A stretch of DNA of 64,000 nucleotides from Nocardia colli. GTDB lineage: Bacteria; Actinomycetota; Actinomycetes; Mycobacteriales; Mycobacteriaceae. The notes below the pieces were generated by a model. It searched no databases. It worked only from the letters and a program-made list of their open reading frames with translations, and was not told the origin of the DNA. Positions 1 to 7,688 of this stretch are shown one piece after another (the stretch's first letter is position 1; every line of letters begins with the position of its first letter). Position numbers and translations under genes: made by a program. The stretch covers positions 1-64,000 of the forward strand of contig NZ_VXLC01000033.1 of NCBI RefSeq assembly GCF_008704205.1, read 5' to 3'.

Positions 1-46
1 TTGTTGGGGGTCTTCTTGCGTTTACGGGTATATCTCGCGAACCGAA

Positions 47-400
47 TTACTGCTGTTCGGTTCGCGGGCGAAGCGCATACGCCGGCACCAATTGATCCGG
101 AACCCGAAGATCCGGCCGGCCATCGGCGTACTGCACGGTGAACGTCACCTTGCCCAACCAATCCCCGTCCACGGTCGGCACCCAATGCGTGAGCAACCCC
201 GGGCGCTCACCACGCATGATCACCCCTGACCCATTGATGTGCCTGGGCGTGCCCGGATCGCGAATCACGATCGCGTCCAACCGAACCCACACCGGCTTCG
301 GTTTCTCCACCGCCGTCCGGTAGTAGTGGCCCATCGCATTCGGATATGCCAACTCCGGCTCCGTGCCCTCGGTACGCTGCGGCTCATCACTCGAACCCAT
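47..400 (-). CDS. Hypothetical protein, 117 aa
   Basis: I do not recognise this family. The protein is soluble-looking, with no signal peptide or membrane segment, and its second half (WVPTVDGDWLGKVTF and following) looks beta-rich, ending in a short Pro/Arg tail. No Shine-Dalgarno sequence precedes the ATG. A TAAGAT hexamer (407-412 on the complement) lies six bases upstream, which would fit a leaderless transcript starting at the ATG. Codon use looks coding. It stands alone at the window edge, divergent from the F420-type reductase. Confidence 0.55.
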   Translation of the reverse strand: MGSSDEPQRTEGTEPELAYPNAMGHYYRTAVEKPKPVWVRLDAIVIRDPGTPRHINGSGVIMRGERPGLLTHWVPTVDGDWLGKVTFTVQYADGRPDLRVPDQLVPAYALRPRTEQQ

Positions 401-589
401 GTTCGAATCTTAGCGGATAGAGCATCCTTAAACCGACCGGCCGGTAGTGCGAGTTGGGGTTAGCCGAGCGAGCCACGAAGTTCTCGAGGACAAGGTCGCC
501 GAGGATGTCGAGAACAGTCGGCGGGCTCCGTTCCTAGATGTAGAGCGGCCGTACGACCGCGCCTCACCCGACTGGAAAGGACCGCCGAC

Positions 590-1060
590 ATGGCCGTCGC
601 CGAAGACCTCGACCGCGCTATCGACTCGCAATGGGACTGGGTCGCCGAACAGACCCGCACCTACATGGCCTCGGGCGGTACCGAGGGACACGAGAACAAC
701 GGTGTGCACATGCTCGTGCTCGCCACGACCGGCCGCAGAACCGGCCAGCCGCGCCGCAACGTCCTGATCTACGGCCGCTCAGGCGACGATCTCGTCGTCG
801 TCGCCTCCAACGCCGGCGCCGACGACAACCCGGCCTGGTTCAAGAACCTCCTGACCGACCCGAGCGTCGGCGTCCAAGCCGGTACCCACCGTTTCACCGC
901 TCACGCCCGAGTCGCATCCGCGGCCGAGCGCGCGACCCTCTGGCCCCAGATGGCACAGATCTTTCCCCTCTACGACGAGTACGCCCAGCAGACCGACCGC
1001 ATCATCCCGATCGTCCTGCTCACCCCGGAAACCGAACCTCGCTCGGATGCCCGCCAGTGA
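590..1060 (+). CDS. F420-type nitroreductase (DDN family), 156 aa
   Basis: Member of the deazaflavin-dependent nitroreductase (Ddn/Rv3547-like) split-barrel family, whose members reduce quinones, nitro-compounds or other substrates with coenzyme F420H2. Visible family motifs are LATTGRRTGQPRRNVL (about residues 44-59, binds the F420 tail phosphate) and VASNAGADDNPAWFKNL (about 71-87). Length is typical for the family. The start has a good ribosome site (GGAAAGG) about nine bases upstream. The 3' half lies antisense to an abnormally long arsC reading frame. The exact substrate cannot be told. F420 as cofactor is inferred from family membership. Confidence 0.85.
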   Translation: MAVAEDLDRAIDSQWDWVAEQTRTYMASGGTEGHENNGVHMLVLATTGRRTGQPRRNVLIYGRSGDDLVVVASNAGADDNPAWFKNLLTDPSVGVQAGTHRFTAHARVASAAERATLWPQMAQIFPLYDEYAQQTDRIIPIVLLTPETEPRSDARQ

Positions 1061-1510
1061 CGACGTCCCGAGCGCCAGCAGCTTTCCGCGGCGATGGCTC
1101 AACGGCGGTGGGATATCGAGCTCGGTGAGTAGTTCTCGGACGTGGTGTTCGATTCGGTCGCGGATGGGCCGGACGGCGTCGATGCCTTTGCCTGCGGGGT
1201 CGTCGAGTTTCCAGTCGCGGTAGGAGACGCCGGGGAAGTAGGGGCAGGTGTCCCCGCAGCCCATGGTGATCACGACGGTCGAGGTCTCGACGGTGTCGGG
1301 GGTGAGGATTTTCGGGGCTTGGTCGGCGATGTCGATGCCGATCTCGGCCATCGCTTCGACGGCGATCGGGTTGATGGTGTCGGCCGGCGCGGTTCCGGCG
1401 GAACGGACTTCGATCGCGTCCCCTGCGAGGTGGGTGAGCAGTCCGGCGGCCATTTGCGATCGTCCGGCGTTGTGGACGCAAACGAACAAGACACTGGGTC
1501 TGGATGACAT
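779..1510 (-). CDS. arsC: Arsenate reductase ArsC with abnormal C-terminal extension
   Basis: Low-molecular-weight tyrosine-phosphatase-fold arsenate reductase that converts As(V) to As(III). The P-loop CVHNAGRS spans residues 11-18 (nucleophile Cys11), two further cysteines sit in ITMGCGDTCPYF (Cys85, Cys89), and the catalytic aspartate region is KLDDPAG (103-104). A normal family member ends near residue 137. Here the frame continues for about 105 residues of Gly/Asp/Val-rich sequence that is simply the antisense of the neighbouring nitroreductase gene. A TGA lies one frame away at 1099-1101, just where the family usually stops, so a one-base indel (real or sequencing) near 1100 is likely. 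The start has a GAAAGG ribosome site. The gene follows the aquaporin gene by 16 bases. Confidence 0.85.
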   Translation of the reverse strand: MSSRPSVLFVCVHNAGRSQMAAGLLTHLAGDAIEVRSAGTAPADTINPIAVEAMAEIGIDIADQAPKILTPDTVETSTVVITMGCGDTCPYFPGVSYRDWKLDDPAGKGIDAVRPIRDRIEHHVRELLTELDIPPPLSHRRGKLLALGTSSLAGIRARFGFRGEQDDRDDAVGLLGVLVVEGKDLCHLGPEGRALGRGCDSGVSGETVGTGLDADARVGQEVLEPGRVVVGAGVGGDDDEIVA

Positions 1511-1526
1511 TGGCGGACAGTGCCTT

Positions 1527-2264
1527 TCAGTCGGCAGCGAGGTGGTGCGGAATGACGACGTTATCGGCGGCAACGGCAGTCCGGGGGTAGAGGATCGCGA
1601 TCAGGCCGAGCCCGATCAGCGCGCCGATCAGTTGAGCGGCGACGAAACCGGGCGCGGAAGCAGGCGCGATCCCGGCGAAGGTGTCGGTGAAAATCCGCCC
1701 GAGGGTGACTGCGGGGTTGGCGAAGGAAGTGCTGCTGGTGAACCAGTAGGCAGCGCCGATCCAGGCCGCGACCGCCACCGGAGCCAGGACGGCGCGACCG
1801 GTGCGGGCCAGGGCGAAGACGATGACGATCAACCCGGCGGTGGCGACGATTTCCCCGAGCAGGTGCCCGCCGGTGAGGCGATGGTGAGTCGAGATCTGAA
1901 CGGCGGCCTGGTCGAACATGACGTTTGCGATGACCGCCCCGGTGATCGCTCCGAGGCTCTGCGCCGCGCAGTAGGCGGTGAGGTGTAGTCCGGTCAGCCC
2001 GGTGCGGGTGTGGCGTCCGGCGAGCCAATCGGCCAGGGAGACAACGGGGTTGAAGTGAGCGCCGGAGACCGGGCCGAGGATCAGGATCAGCACGCCCAGG
2101 TCGAAGACGGTGGTGGTGGAGTTCTCCAGCAGCTGCAACCCGGTGTCGTGCGGTGAGAGCTGCTGGGCGGCGATGCCGGAGCCGACGACGACCGCGACCA
2201 AGGTGGCGCTGCCGAGGGCTTCGGCGGCCAGCCGCCGCGTCAGCGGCGGTGTAGTGGTCTTCAT
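1527..2264 (-). CDS. MIP-family aquaporin of the ars operon, 245 aa
   Basis: Six-helix major intrinsic protein. The two channel signature loops are present as NPV (residues 72-74, in GAHFNPVVSLADW) and NPA (183-185, in SFANPAVTLGR). The last hydrophobic segment ends near residue 227. Aquaglyceroporins carry undissociated arsenous acid, and in operons with arsR and arsC (as described for AqpS in Sinorhizobium) the channel lets As(III) made by ArsC leave the cell down its gradient. The ATG overlaps the arsR stop (ATGA), so the two are translationally coupled. No ArsB or Acr3 pump gene is visible nearby, so this channel may be the only As(III) exit route encoded here. That role is inferred from context. 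Confidence 0.85.
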   Translation of the reverse strand: MKTTTPPLTRRLAAEALGSATLVAVVVGSGIAAQQLSPHDTGLQLLENSTTTVFDLGVLILILGPVSGAHFNPVVSLADWLAGRHTRTGLTGLHLTAYCAAQSLGAITGAVIANVMFDQAAVQISTHHRLTGGHLLGEIVATAGLIVIVFALARTGRAVLAPVAVAAWIGAAYWFTSSTSFANPAVTLGRIFTDTFAGIAPASAPGFVAAQLIGALIGLGLIAILYPRTAVAADNVVIPHHLAAD

Positions 2265-2629
2265 GCCGGGGTTGCGGCCAGGCCGGTCGGGATCAAGGCG
2301 TCGGAAAGTCGTTGCAGTGCAGCGGGAACGACCCGGTAGTAGACCCAGGTGCCGCGCCGCTGTGAGGTCAGCAGGCCTGCCTCACGCAGCACCTTCAAAT
2401 GGTGGGAGATGGTCGGCTGCGAGAGCTCGAAGGCCGGTGTCAGCTCACAGACGCAGACTTCTTCACCGCCCGCAGCCGCGACCAGCGACAGCAGCCGCAA
2501 CCGGACGGGATCACCCAGCGCTTTGAACGTGGCTGCCAGATCGGCGGCGGCAGCGGGGTCGAGTCGTTCGGAGACGGTGGTGCAGCAGCCGGTCGTGGAG
2601 GCGATCACCGGAAGTTCTTGTTTCGACAC
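2261..2629 (-). CDS. arsR: ArsR-family metalloregulator, 122 aa
   Basis: Winged-helix repressor of the ArsR/SmtB family. It has the typical FKALGDPVRLRLLSLV start of the fold, a CVCEL metal-binding motif (residues 59-63) just before the recognition helix (about 65-85, PTISHHLKVLREAGL), and an additional Cys pair at residues 15-16. These cysteines are suitable As(III) ligands; As(III) binding would release DNA. It is first in the minus-strand arsR-aquaporin-arsC operon and is divergent from arsM, with candidate operators in the shared gap. Regulation of both sides by this protein is inferred. Confidence 0.93.
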   Translation of the reverse strand: MSKQELPVIASTTGCCTTVSERLDPAAAADLAATFKALGDPVRLRLLSLVAAAGGEEVCVCELTPAFELSQPTISHHLKVLREAGLLTSQRRGTWVYYRVVPAALQRLSDALIPTGLAATPA

Positions 2630-2632
2630 TCA

Positions 2633-2687
2633 TCAATATTGACAGATATCTATTCAGCGCGCCAGACTTGCATCGACAGTCATCGAT
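2633..2687. promoter_or_regulatory. arsR/arsM divergent operator region
   Basis: The gap between arsR and arsM contains two dyads: TCAATATTGA (2633-2642, perfect palindrome) and ATCGACAGTCATCGAT (2672-2687, 5-bp arms around six bases). They sit where an ArsR dimer could block both promoters. Assignment to ArsR is inferred from position. Confidence 0.5.
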
Positions 2688-2746
2688 ACAACCCGGTCAT
2701 TGGGGCATCAACCTCCGTTCCGGGTGTTCCGAAAGGGAGTGTTTCC

Positions 2747-3574
2747 ATGTCCGAGCCGATCAACGAACTGCGCGAGACTGTGCGCGAACGGTATGCGGCC
2801 GCCGCGGTGGCGGTCGCCGACGGCGGGACCGCCGAGGACTGCTGTGGCGGCAGCGATTGCTGTGCGACCGGGGCGATCGAGGTCGATGAGAACTTCGGCG
2901 CGAGCCTGTATGAGGCCGGCGACCGGGATGCGCTGCCGATCCAGGCGGTCGCCGCGTCACTGGGTTGCGGGAACCCGACCGCGGTCGCGGACCTGCGCGA
3001 AGGCGAGACCGTGCTCGACCTCGGCTCCGGTGGCGGGATCGACGTGCTGCTGTCCGCGCGCCGGGTCGGGGCGAGCGGCAAGGCGTTCGGGGTCGACATG
3101 ACCGATGAGATGCTCGCGCTCGCACGGGCGAATGCGGCCAAGGCCGGGGTCGGCAATGTCGAGTTCGTCAAGGGAACGATCGAAGCGATCCCGTTGCCCG
3201 ACAACACGATCGACGTGGTGATCTCCAACTGCGTGATCAACCTCTCGACCGACAAACCCGCCGTATTCGCCGAGATGGCGCGCGTGCTCGCACCAGGTGG
3301 ACGGATCGGAATCTCCGACGTCGTCGCCGAGGACACCCTGACCCCTGACCAGCGTGCCGAGCGCGGAGACTACGTCGGCTGCATCGCCGGAGCGCTGTCG
3401 TTCGCGGAATACCGCGCCGGCCTGGCCGAGGCCGGGTTCACCGATATCGAGATCATCCCGACCCATTCCGTCGCCGACGGCATGCACTCCGCGATCGTGA
3501 AAGCCGTGAAACCCATCGACCAACCAGCCTCCCCGGAACCTGCGGCCTGCTGCGGGCCGACCTGCTGTTCCTAG
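2747..3574 (+). CDS. arsM: Arsenite S-adenosylmethionine methyltransferase ArsM, 275 aa
   Basis: Methylates As(III) using S-adenosylmethionine. Class I methyltransferase motif I is VLDLGSGGGIDVLL (about 89-102). Cysteines in the positions expected for ArsM arsenic ligands are seen in LGCGNP (Cys74), ISNCVINLS (Cys162) and YVGCIAG (Cys212). Two extra CC pairs occur near the N-terminus (32-33, 38-39) and the protein ends in a Cys-rich tail (CCGPTCCS), probable accessory As(III)-binding sites. An upstream in-frame extension is open, but the strong ribosome site GAAAGGGAG at 2731-2739 places the start at 2747. It is divergent from arsR. Confidence 0.93.
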   Translation: MSEPINELRETVRERYAAAAVAVADGGTAEDCCGGSDCCATGAIEVDENFGASLYEAGDRDALPIQAVAASLGCGNPTAVADLREGETVLDLGSGGGIDVLLSARRVGASGKAFGVDMTDEMLALARANAAKAGVGNVEFVKGTIEAIPLPDNTIDVVISNCVINLSTDKPAVFAEMARVLAPGGRIGISDVVAEDTLTPDQRAERGDYVGCIAGALSFAEYRAGLAEAGFTDIEIIPTHSVADGMHSAIVKAVKPIDQPASPEPAACCGPTCCS

Positions 3575-3580
3575 ACCTGT

Positions 3581-3614
3581 TGCGGCGCCGGTTGTATCGC
3601 GGCCCGGCGCCGCA
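3581..3614 (+). terminator. Hairpin after arsM
   Basis: Perfect 11-bp stem TGCGGCGCCGG / CCGGCGCCGCA with a 12-base loop, starting seven bases after the arsM stop. There is no T-run, so this is a probable but unproven transcription end. Confidence 0.55.
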
Positions 3615-3839
3615 TCGGCGACAGACGTTGTGCTCGGTCACGCGTGGCAGATAACGGTCGAAATGTGAGCTGATCGAAAATCCGCTGTCGGGATTTCGAC
3701 CACCGCCCTCTGACCGGGGTGCGAGGGTCTCGATGATGTGTATTGCAGGTAACGGACCACTCGGCCTGCCTCTCGGCGGTTGCTGAAATGTCGGTGGCGC
3801 GGTTTTCTTGATCAGGCAATTCGATCGCGAGGGGGTTCG

Positions 3840-4139
3840 ATGCAGCTGAAAATATCGTGGCGAAGAGCGCCGAGCATCTTCACCGATCCGCCCATTCCGC
3901 TCGCGACCGAGCAAAGGCGACGCGGCCTGGAGAGCGCGCGCCAAGCCGCCCGGGCGGCCCAGCAGTCGCTGACATTGACAAAGAAGAAGCAATACCGGCG
4001 ATATCGCCGTGGCGCAGGCAACGCCTACCTCGACTGGCCGCGCTGGAAGGCGGCTTACCTCCGCGAATACAACCGGCGCATAACACTGCACCCCGCCCAG
4101 GCCCACCACTACATCGGCAGCAGCATGGGCGGCCCCTGA
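3840..4139 (+). CDS. Small basic hypothetical protein, 99 aa
   Basis: Unrecognised, strongly basic protein. The middle is rich in Arg/Lys/Ala (RQAARAAQQSLTLTKKKQ), followed by a Tyr/Arg-rich segment (YRRYRRGAGNAYLDWPRW), which suggests nucleic-acid binding but no known domain. The ATG at 3840 is preceded by GAGGGGG at good spacing; an upstream in-frame TTG lacks such a site. It stands alone between arsM and a minus-strand hypothetical gene. Confidence 0.45.
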   Translation: MQLKISWRRAPSIFTDPPIPLATEQRRRGLESARQAARAAQQSLTLTKKKQYRRYRRGAGNAYLDWPRWKAAYLREYNRRITLHPAQAHHYIGSSMGGP

Positions 4140-4257
4140 AGTCGAGCGATTCAGTCCTTGTCGCGCGCGCCGGGTTCGCAATGCAGCAGCACCTGGAAGC
4201 CTCTCGATGCAGGCGAAGTGACCCCCGTTTCCGTTGAAACCAGCCCTGATGGTTCAG

Positions 4258-4611
4258 CTAGTTCCTGGTCGCTGATCTCGTTTGGTGATGTTCATGCCCG
4301 CAGCGGGTGTGGATTTCGGGATCGTTGTCGTCGCCGTTCGACCAGGTCGAGTTCCGGACCGGGGCGATGGAGTTCCAGGTGATGGACAGGTCGGCGAACT
4401 TCTGATGAGTGATCTCGGCTTGTTCACCGTCGAAGTTCATCAGCACCGGGCAGTCGGCGAACCATTCGTCCGCATCTTGATCCCATGCCAGCCAGCCACC
4501 GGAGAAACGTCGCCCGACCAGCGCTACTAATCGTGGGCCATGAGCTGACTCGATAGCGGCGCGCCCGGTGACCCATTCTGGCTGGTACTGCTGGATTCCG
4601 AAGTAGGCCAC
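4258..4611 (-). CDS. Hypothetical protein, possibly C-terminally disrupted, 117 aa
   Basis: Contains a well-formed core (VALVGRRFSGGWLAWDQD, DEWFADCPVLMNFDGEQ, HQKFADLSITWNSI) that looks like a conserved actinobacterial protein of unknown function. After about residue 82 the sequence turns hydrophilic and low in pattern (His/Thr/Arg/Asn-rich). That is what a frameshift near 4365 would give, so this may be a truncated copy. No catalytic motif is visible. Confidence 0.5.
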   Translation of the reverse strand: MAYFGIQQYQPEWVTGRAAIESAHGPRLVALVGRRFSGGWLAWDQDADEWFADCPVLMNFDGEQAEITHQKFADLSITWNSIAPVRNSTWSNGDDNDPEIHTRCGHEHHQTRSATRN

Positions 4612-4720
4612 CGCTCGATTATCGGCGAGCCGCGACTGTCAGCCGGTCGGCGCAGACGAAACGGGTGTGTCACGTAGTTGCCGAACAGTCTCGTCTCGCC
4701 TGGCTGCGGGCATCATCCCG

Positions 4721-5449
4721 CTACTGGCTGAGTTCGAGCAGGAGTTTGCTGAGTTCGACGGGCATCGTGATCATGCAGTCGTGGCCGGTGGGTAACTCGC
4801 GGATCTGGGCGGGTGAACCGTTGGGTTGGGTGGCGGGGACGGGGCGGCGGGTGATGCCGGCCGGGGTGGCGCCGACGCAGTGGATGTGGGTGCGTGGGAT
4901 CGATTGTGCGGCAGGGTTGTTCAGGTGGACCGGTTGCTGGAGGCAGCGCACGGGTTGGTCGGAGAGCATGGTGCGCAGCCAGGCTACGTCGGCGGGGTCG
5001 GTGACTCCGAACAGGCCGAGGGGGAGTGGGTGTTCGGGGAGCGGCGGGATGCGCCAGCCGCTGCCGGAACTGGCGGCGAGGTCGATCAGGGTTTGGCTGA
5101 TGGGTTGGACGTCGACGGCGGTTTCGCCGTCTTCCGGGACCATCGCGTCGAGGTAGACGAGGTGTCCGATGCGGTCCGGAACCTGGTTCGCCACAGACGA
5201 AATGACCAGCCCCGCATAGCTGTGGCCGACCAGAATCACCTCGCTGAGGTCCTGCTCGCCGATCAGCGTGACGATGTCGTCGACGTGCGTATCCAGGCCC
5301 ACCTCGGGGCCGAGCAGGTGCGCTTTGTCGCCGTAGCCGGTCAGCGACGGCGCGAGCACCCGGTGCCCGTCCGACTCCAGCAGCGGAACCACCCGCTCCC
5401 AGCAGCGTCCGCTGTGCCAAGCGCCGTGTACCAGCAGAAATGTTGACAT
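4721..5449 (-). CDS. Alpha/beta hydrolase (salicylate-esterase-like), 242 aa
   Basis: Short alpha/beta-hydrolase of the plant-esterase-like type. The oxyanion-hole segment FLLVHGAWHSGRCWERV comes at the very N-terminus, the nucleophile elbow is VGHSYAGLV (Ser near residue 80), and a C-terminal LPTGHDCMITMP supplies the catalytic histidine. The start at 5449 has an AAAGGAGA ribosome site; a longer frame to 5500 does not. It is divergent from an HxlR regulator, and two dyads in the gap suggest that the regulator controls it. The substrate is unknown. Confidence 0.85.
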   Translation of the reverse strand: MSTFLLVHGAWHSGRCWERVVPLLESDGHRVLAPSLTGYGDKAHLLGPEVGLDTHVDDIVTLIGEQDLSEVILVGHSYAGLVISSVANQVPDRIGHLVYLDAMVPEDGETAVDVQPISQTLIDLAASSGSGWRIPPLPEHPLPLGLFGVTDPADVAWLRTMLSDQPVRCLQQPVHLNNPAAQSIPRTHIHCVGATPAGITRRPVPATQPNGSPAQIRELPTGHDCMITMPVELSKLLLELSQ

Positions 5450-5509
5450 GGTTGGAACGATCTCCTTTGCCGAGTGCGCCAGCAGACTGGCGGTCACCAT
5501 TCATAACTC

Positions 5510-5538
5510 GGTACTCTTTGAGAACCATGACCCATGGT
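5510..5538. promoter_or_regulatory. Two adjacent dyads, probable HxlR operator
   Basis: GGTACTCTTTGAGAACC (5510-5526, one mismatched pair) is directly followed by the perfect dyad ACCATGACCCATGGT (5524-5538). Both lie in the divergent promoter between the esterase and the HxlR gene. Confidence 0.5.
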
Positions 5539-5602
5539 GATCGCTCGACATGTCCCGGGCAATAAGGCACATTTTTGTGCTCGGGTTCCTTGGAGGTAAC
5601 CG

Positions 5603-5968
5603 ATGACCGAGCCGGACAACGCATGCCGGGCCCGGGTGGTGCTCGGCATCGTCGGCGACAAATGGTCGTTGCTGGTCGTGCGCAATCTTCGAAACGGTCC
5701 GCGCCGCTTCACCGAACTCAAACGCGAGATCGACGGCATCAGCCAGCGCATGCTCACCGTCACCCTGCGCAGCCTGGAACGCGACGGCATCCTGACCCGC
5801 ACGGTCCACAACGTCATGCCACCGCACGTCAGCTACGAACTCACCCCGATGGGCCTGACCCTGCGCGAAGCCACCGCACCCCTGCTGGAGTGGAGCATCG
5901 CGCATCTGGAGCGCATCGACGCCGCCCGCGCCGAATACGACGGTCGCCCCGCGACCGGTTTCGAGTGA
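5603..5968 (+). CDS. HxlR-family transcriptional regulator, 121 aa
   Basis: Typical HxlR/DUF24 winged-helix protein: an N-terminal cysteine (CRARVVLGIVGDKWSLLV), then RFTELKREIDGISQRMLTVTLRSLERDG, which is the recognition helix and wing-leading segment of the family, and a YELTPMGLTL wing. The N-terminal Cys is the redox or electrophile sensor in several family members. It probably controls the divergent esterase. GGAGGTAA lies just upstream of the ATG. Confidence 0.9.
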   Translation: MTEPDNACRARVVLGIVGDKWSLLVVRNLRNGPRRFTELKREIDGISQRMLTVTLRSLERDGILTRTVHNVMPPHVSYELTPMGLTLREATAPLLEWSIAHLERIDAARAEYDGRPATGFE

Positions 5969-5973
5969 GACGG

Positions 5974-6804
5974 TCAGGAACTCTCGCGCGCCGTGGCGGC
6001 GAGGGATCCGAGCAAAGTCAACGCTTCGCGACTCGGTGAACCAGGGTCGGCGTGATAGACGACCAGTGCTTGCCCAGGGCTGGAGCGGACGTCGAACGTT
6101 TGCATTGTGAGGGTGATCGGACCGACCGCGTGATGGTCGAACCGTTTGCTCTCCAAGGCTTTTCCGCGGGCGTCGTGGGTGGTCCACAGTTCGGCGAATT
6201 CGGGACTTCGGTCGAGTAATTCGGTGAGGACCTGCTGGATGCGCGGATCGTTGGGCGCCTCGCCGTAGCCGAGGCGGAAGCCGGCCACGGAATTGCGGGC
6301 GACGATCTGCCAATCGACGTAGAAGGTTTTCGCGGCAGGGTCGGTGAAGACGACATGCATCAGATTGCGGGAATGGGTCCAGTCGTGGAAGAGCGCGTCG
6401 GCGATCTCGTTGGAGGCGAGGACGTCGTTGGCGCGGTTGTAGACGATGGCCGGGTTGTCCGGCCAGGCGTCCATGAGCTGGAGCAGGCTCGGATCGACGC
6501 GAACGGGAACGGCGGCCGCGAGGGCGCGCGGACTGAGCCCGGCCAGCCGGAACAGATGCCCGCGCCCGTCCTCGTCCAAGCGCAGCGCGGCGGCCAGTGC
6601 GTCGACGACCTGCGCCGACGGACCGCGTTCGCGTCCCTGCTCGAGCCGCACGTAATAGTCGACGCTGAGTCCGGCCAGCAGCGCGACCTCTTCGCGGCGC
6701 AGGCCCGGTACCCGCCGGAGCCCGGTGGTCGCGAGGTTCACCTCGGCGGGTCGTACCTGGGCGCGGCGGGCGCGCAGGTAGTCGCCCAGCTCGGTTGGTG
6801 CCAT
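5974..6804 (-). CDS. XRE-family regulator with MmyB-like ligand domain, 276 aa
   Basis: N-terminal helix-turn-helix (residues about 5-75: LGDYLRARRAQV, then REEVALLAGLSVDYYVRLEQGRERGPS), which is characteristic of MmyB-type actinobacterial regulators. It is followed by the MmyB C-terminal sensor domain with the recognisable LMDAWPDNPAIVYNRANDVLASN segment. MmyB family members regulate antibiotic or redox genes and the sensor fold is PAS-like. It is divergent from two coupled short-chain dehydrogenase genes, which are its likely targets. No clear operator is visible in the gap. Confidence 0.9.
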   Translation of the reverse strand: MAPTELGDYLRARRAQVRPAEVNLATTGLRRVPGLRREEVALLAGLSVDYYVRLEQGRERGPSAQVVDALAAALRLDEDGRGHLFRLAGLSPRALAAAVPVRVDPSLLQLMDAWPDNPAIVYNRANDVLASNEIADALFHDWTHSRNLMHVVFTDPAAKTFYVDWQIVARNSVAGFRLGYGEAPNDPRIQQVLTELLDRSPEFAELWTTHDARGKALESKRFDHHAVGPITLTMQTFDVRSSPGQALVVYHADPGSPSREALTLLGSLAATARESS

Positions 6805-6929
6805 GTCCGCATCGTAGGCCGGATCGCGCCGCCGTCCCTGGGTGCGTTACTCCCACGAGAACGGCTGCCTGCCACCGCGACCACGTTCCGGACACGCTGG
6901 TCGACGTGGAGAACAAGCAAAGCGAAACC

Positions 6930-7688
6930 ATGTCCATCCCGGCCGGCTGGGATCTGACCGGCCGCGTCGCCGTCGTCACCGGTGCGGCCCGCGGCATCGG
7001 CCAGGCCACCGCCACACTGTTGCGGGCCCGGGGCGCGCAGCTGGTCGTCACCGACCGCCTCGACGCGGTCGAGCAGCTCGCCCAGCACGATCCCGAGCAC
7101 GTCGCCGCGCTCGTCGGCGACGTCTCCGACGAGGAATTGGCCCGCGCCACAATGCGATTGGCGGTCGAGCGGTTCGGTCGACTCGACATCCTGGTCAACA
7201 ACGCGGGCCGCACGCTGAACAAGCCGATCACCGAAACCAGTGTCGAGGAGTTCGATTCGATCCTCCGGATCAACGCGCGCGGCAATTTCGTGCAGGCGCG
7301 CGAGGCCTTCCGAGTGATGGAGCAGGGGAGTGGCGGGTCGATCGTGTCGATCGCGTCGGTCTCCTCGGTAGTCGCCTTCGCGACCCAAACCGCCTACGCC
7401 GCCTCGAAGGGCGCACTGGCGCAGATCACCCGGGTGCTCGCAATCGAAGGCGGGCCCAAGGGAATTCGCTCCAACGCCGTGCTGCCCGGGGTGATCGATA
7501 CCGACATCATGGAGGGCGTGGTCGACAACGGCCGCGAGATGCTCGCCTCGTTCGGCTCGGCGCATCCGATCGGCCGGATCGGCAAGCCCGAGGAGATCGC
7601 CGAGACCGTCGCGTTCCTCTGCTCCGACGCGGCGGGCTTCATCACCGGTGCGCTGCTGGCCGTCGACGGCGGCTGGACCGCGCAGTGA
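6930..7688 (+). CDS. Short-chain dehydrogenase/reductase, 252 aa
   Basis: Classical SDR with a Rossmann glycine motif VTGAARGIGQATATL, the NNAG motif (LVNNAGRTLNK) and the catalytic YxxxK (TAYAASKGALAQI). The Ser of the triad is in SIVSIASVSSV. The C-terminal FITGALLAVDGGWTAQ is typical. The chosen ATG directly precedes the conserved N-terminus; GTG at 6906 is an alternative start. Its last bases overlap the GTG of a second SDR (GTGA). NAD(P) preference and substrate are not assigned. Confidence 0.88.
   Translation: MSIPAGWDLTGRVAVVTGAARGIGQATATLLRARGAQLVVTDRLDAVEQLAQHDPEHVAALVGDVSDEELARATMRLAVERFGRLDILVNNAGRTLNKPITETSVEEFDSILRINARGNFVQAREAFRVMEQGSGGSIVSIASVSSVVAFATQTAYAASKGALAQITRVLAIEGGPKGIRSNAVLPGVIDTDIMEGVVDNGREMLASFGSAHPIGRIGKPEEIAETVAFLCSDAAGFITGALLAVDGGWTAQ

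Noticed and set aside
3453..4181. 242-codon minus-strand frame after arsM
   Set aside because: Arg/Ser-rich, spans the arsM terminator hairpin and the antisense of the small basic gene; no ribosome site or domain.
5501..7285. 594-codon minus-strand open frame
   Set aside because: It runs across HxlR, MmyB-like and SDR genes in the wrong frame and has no recognisable domain; Arg/Pro/Gly-rich shadow.
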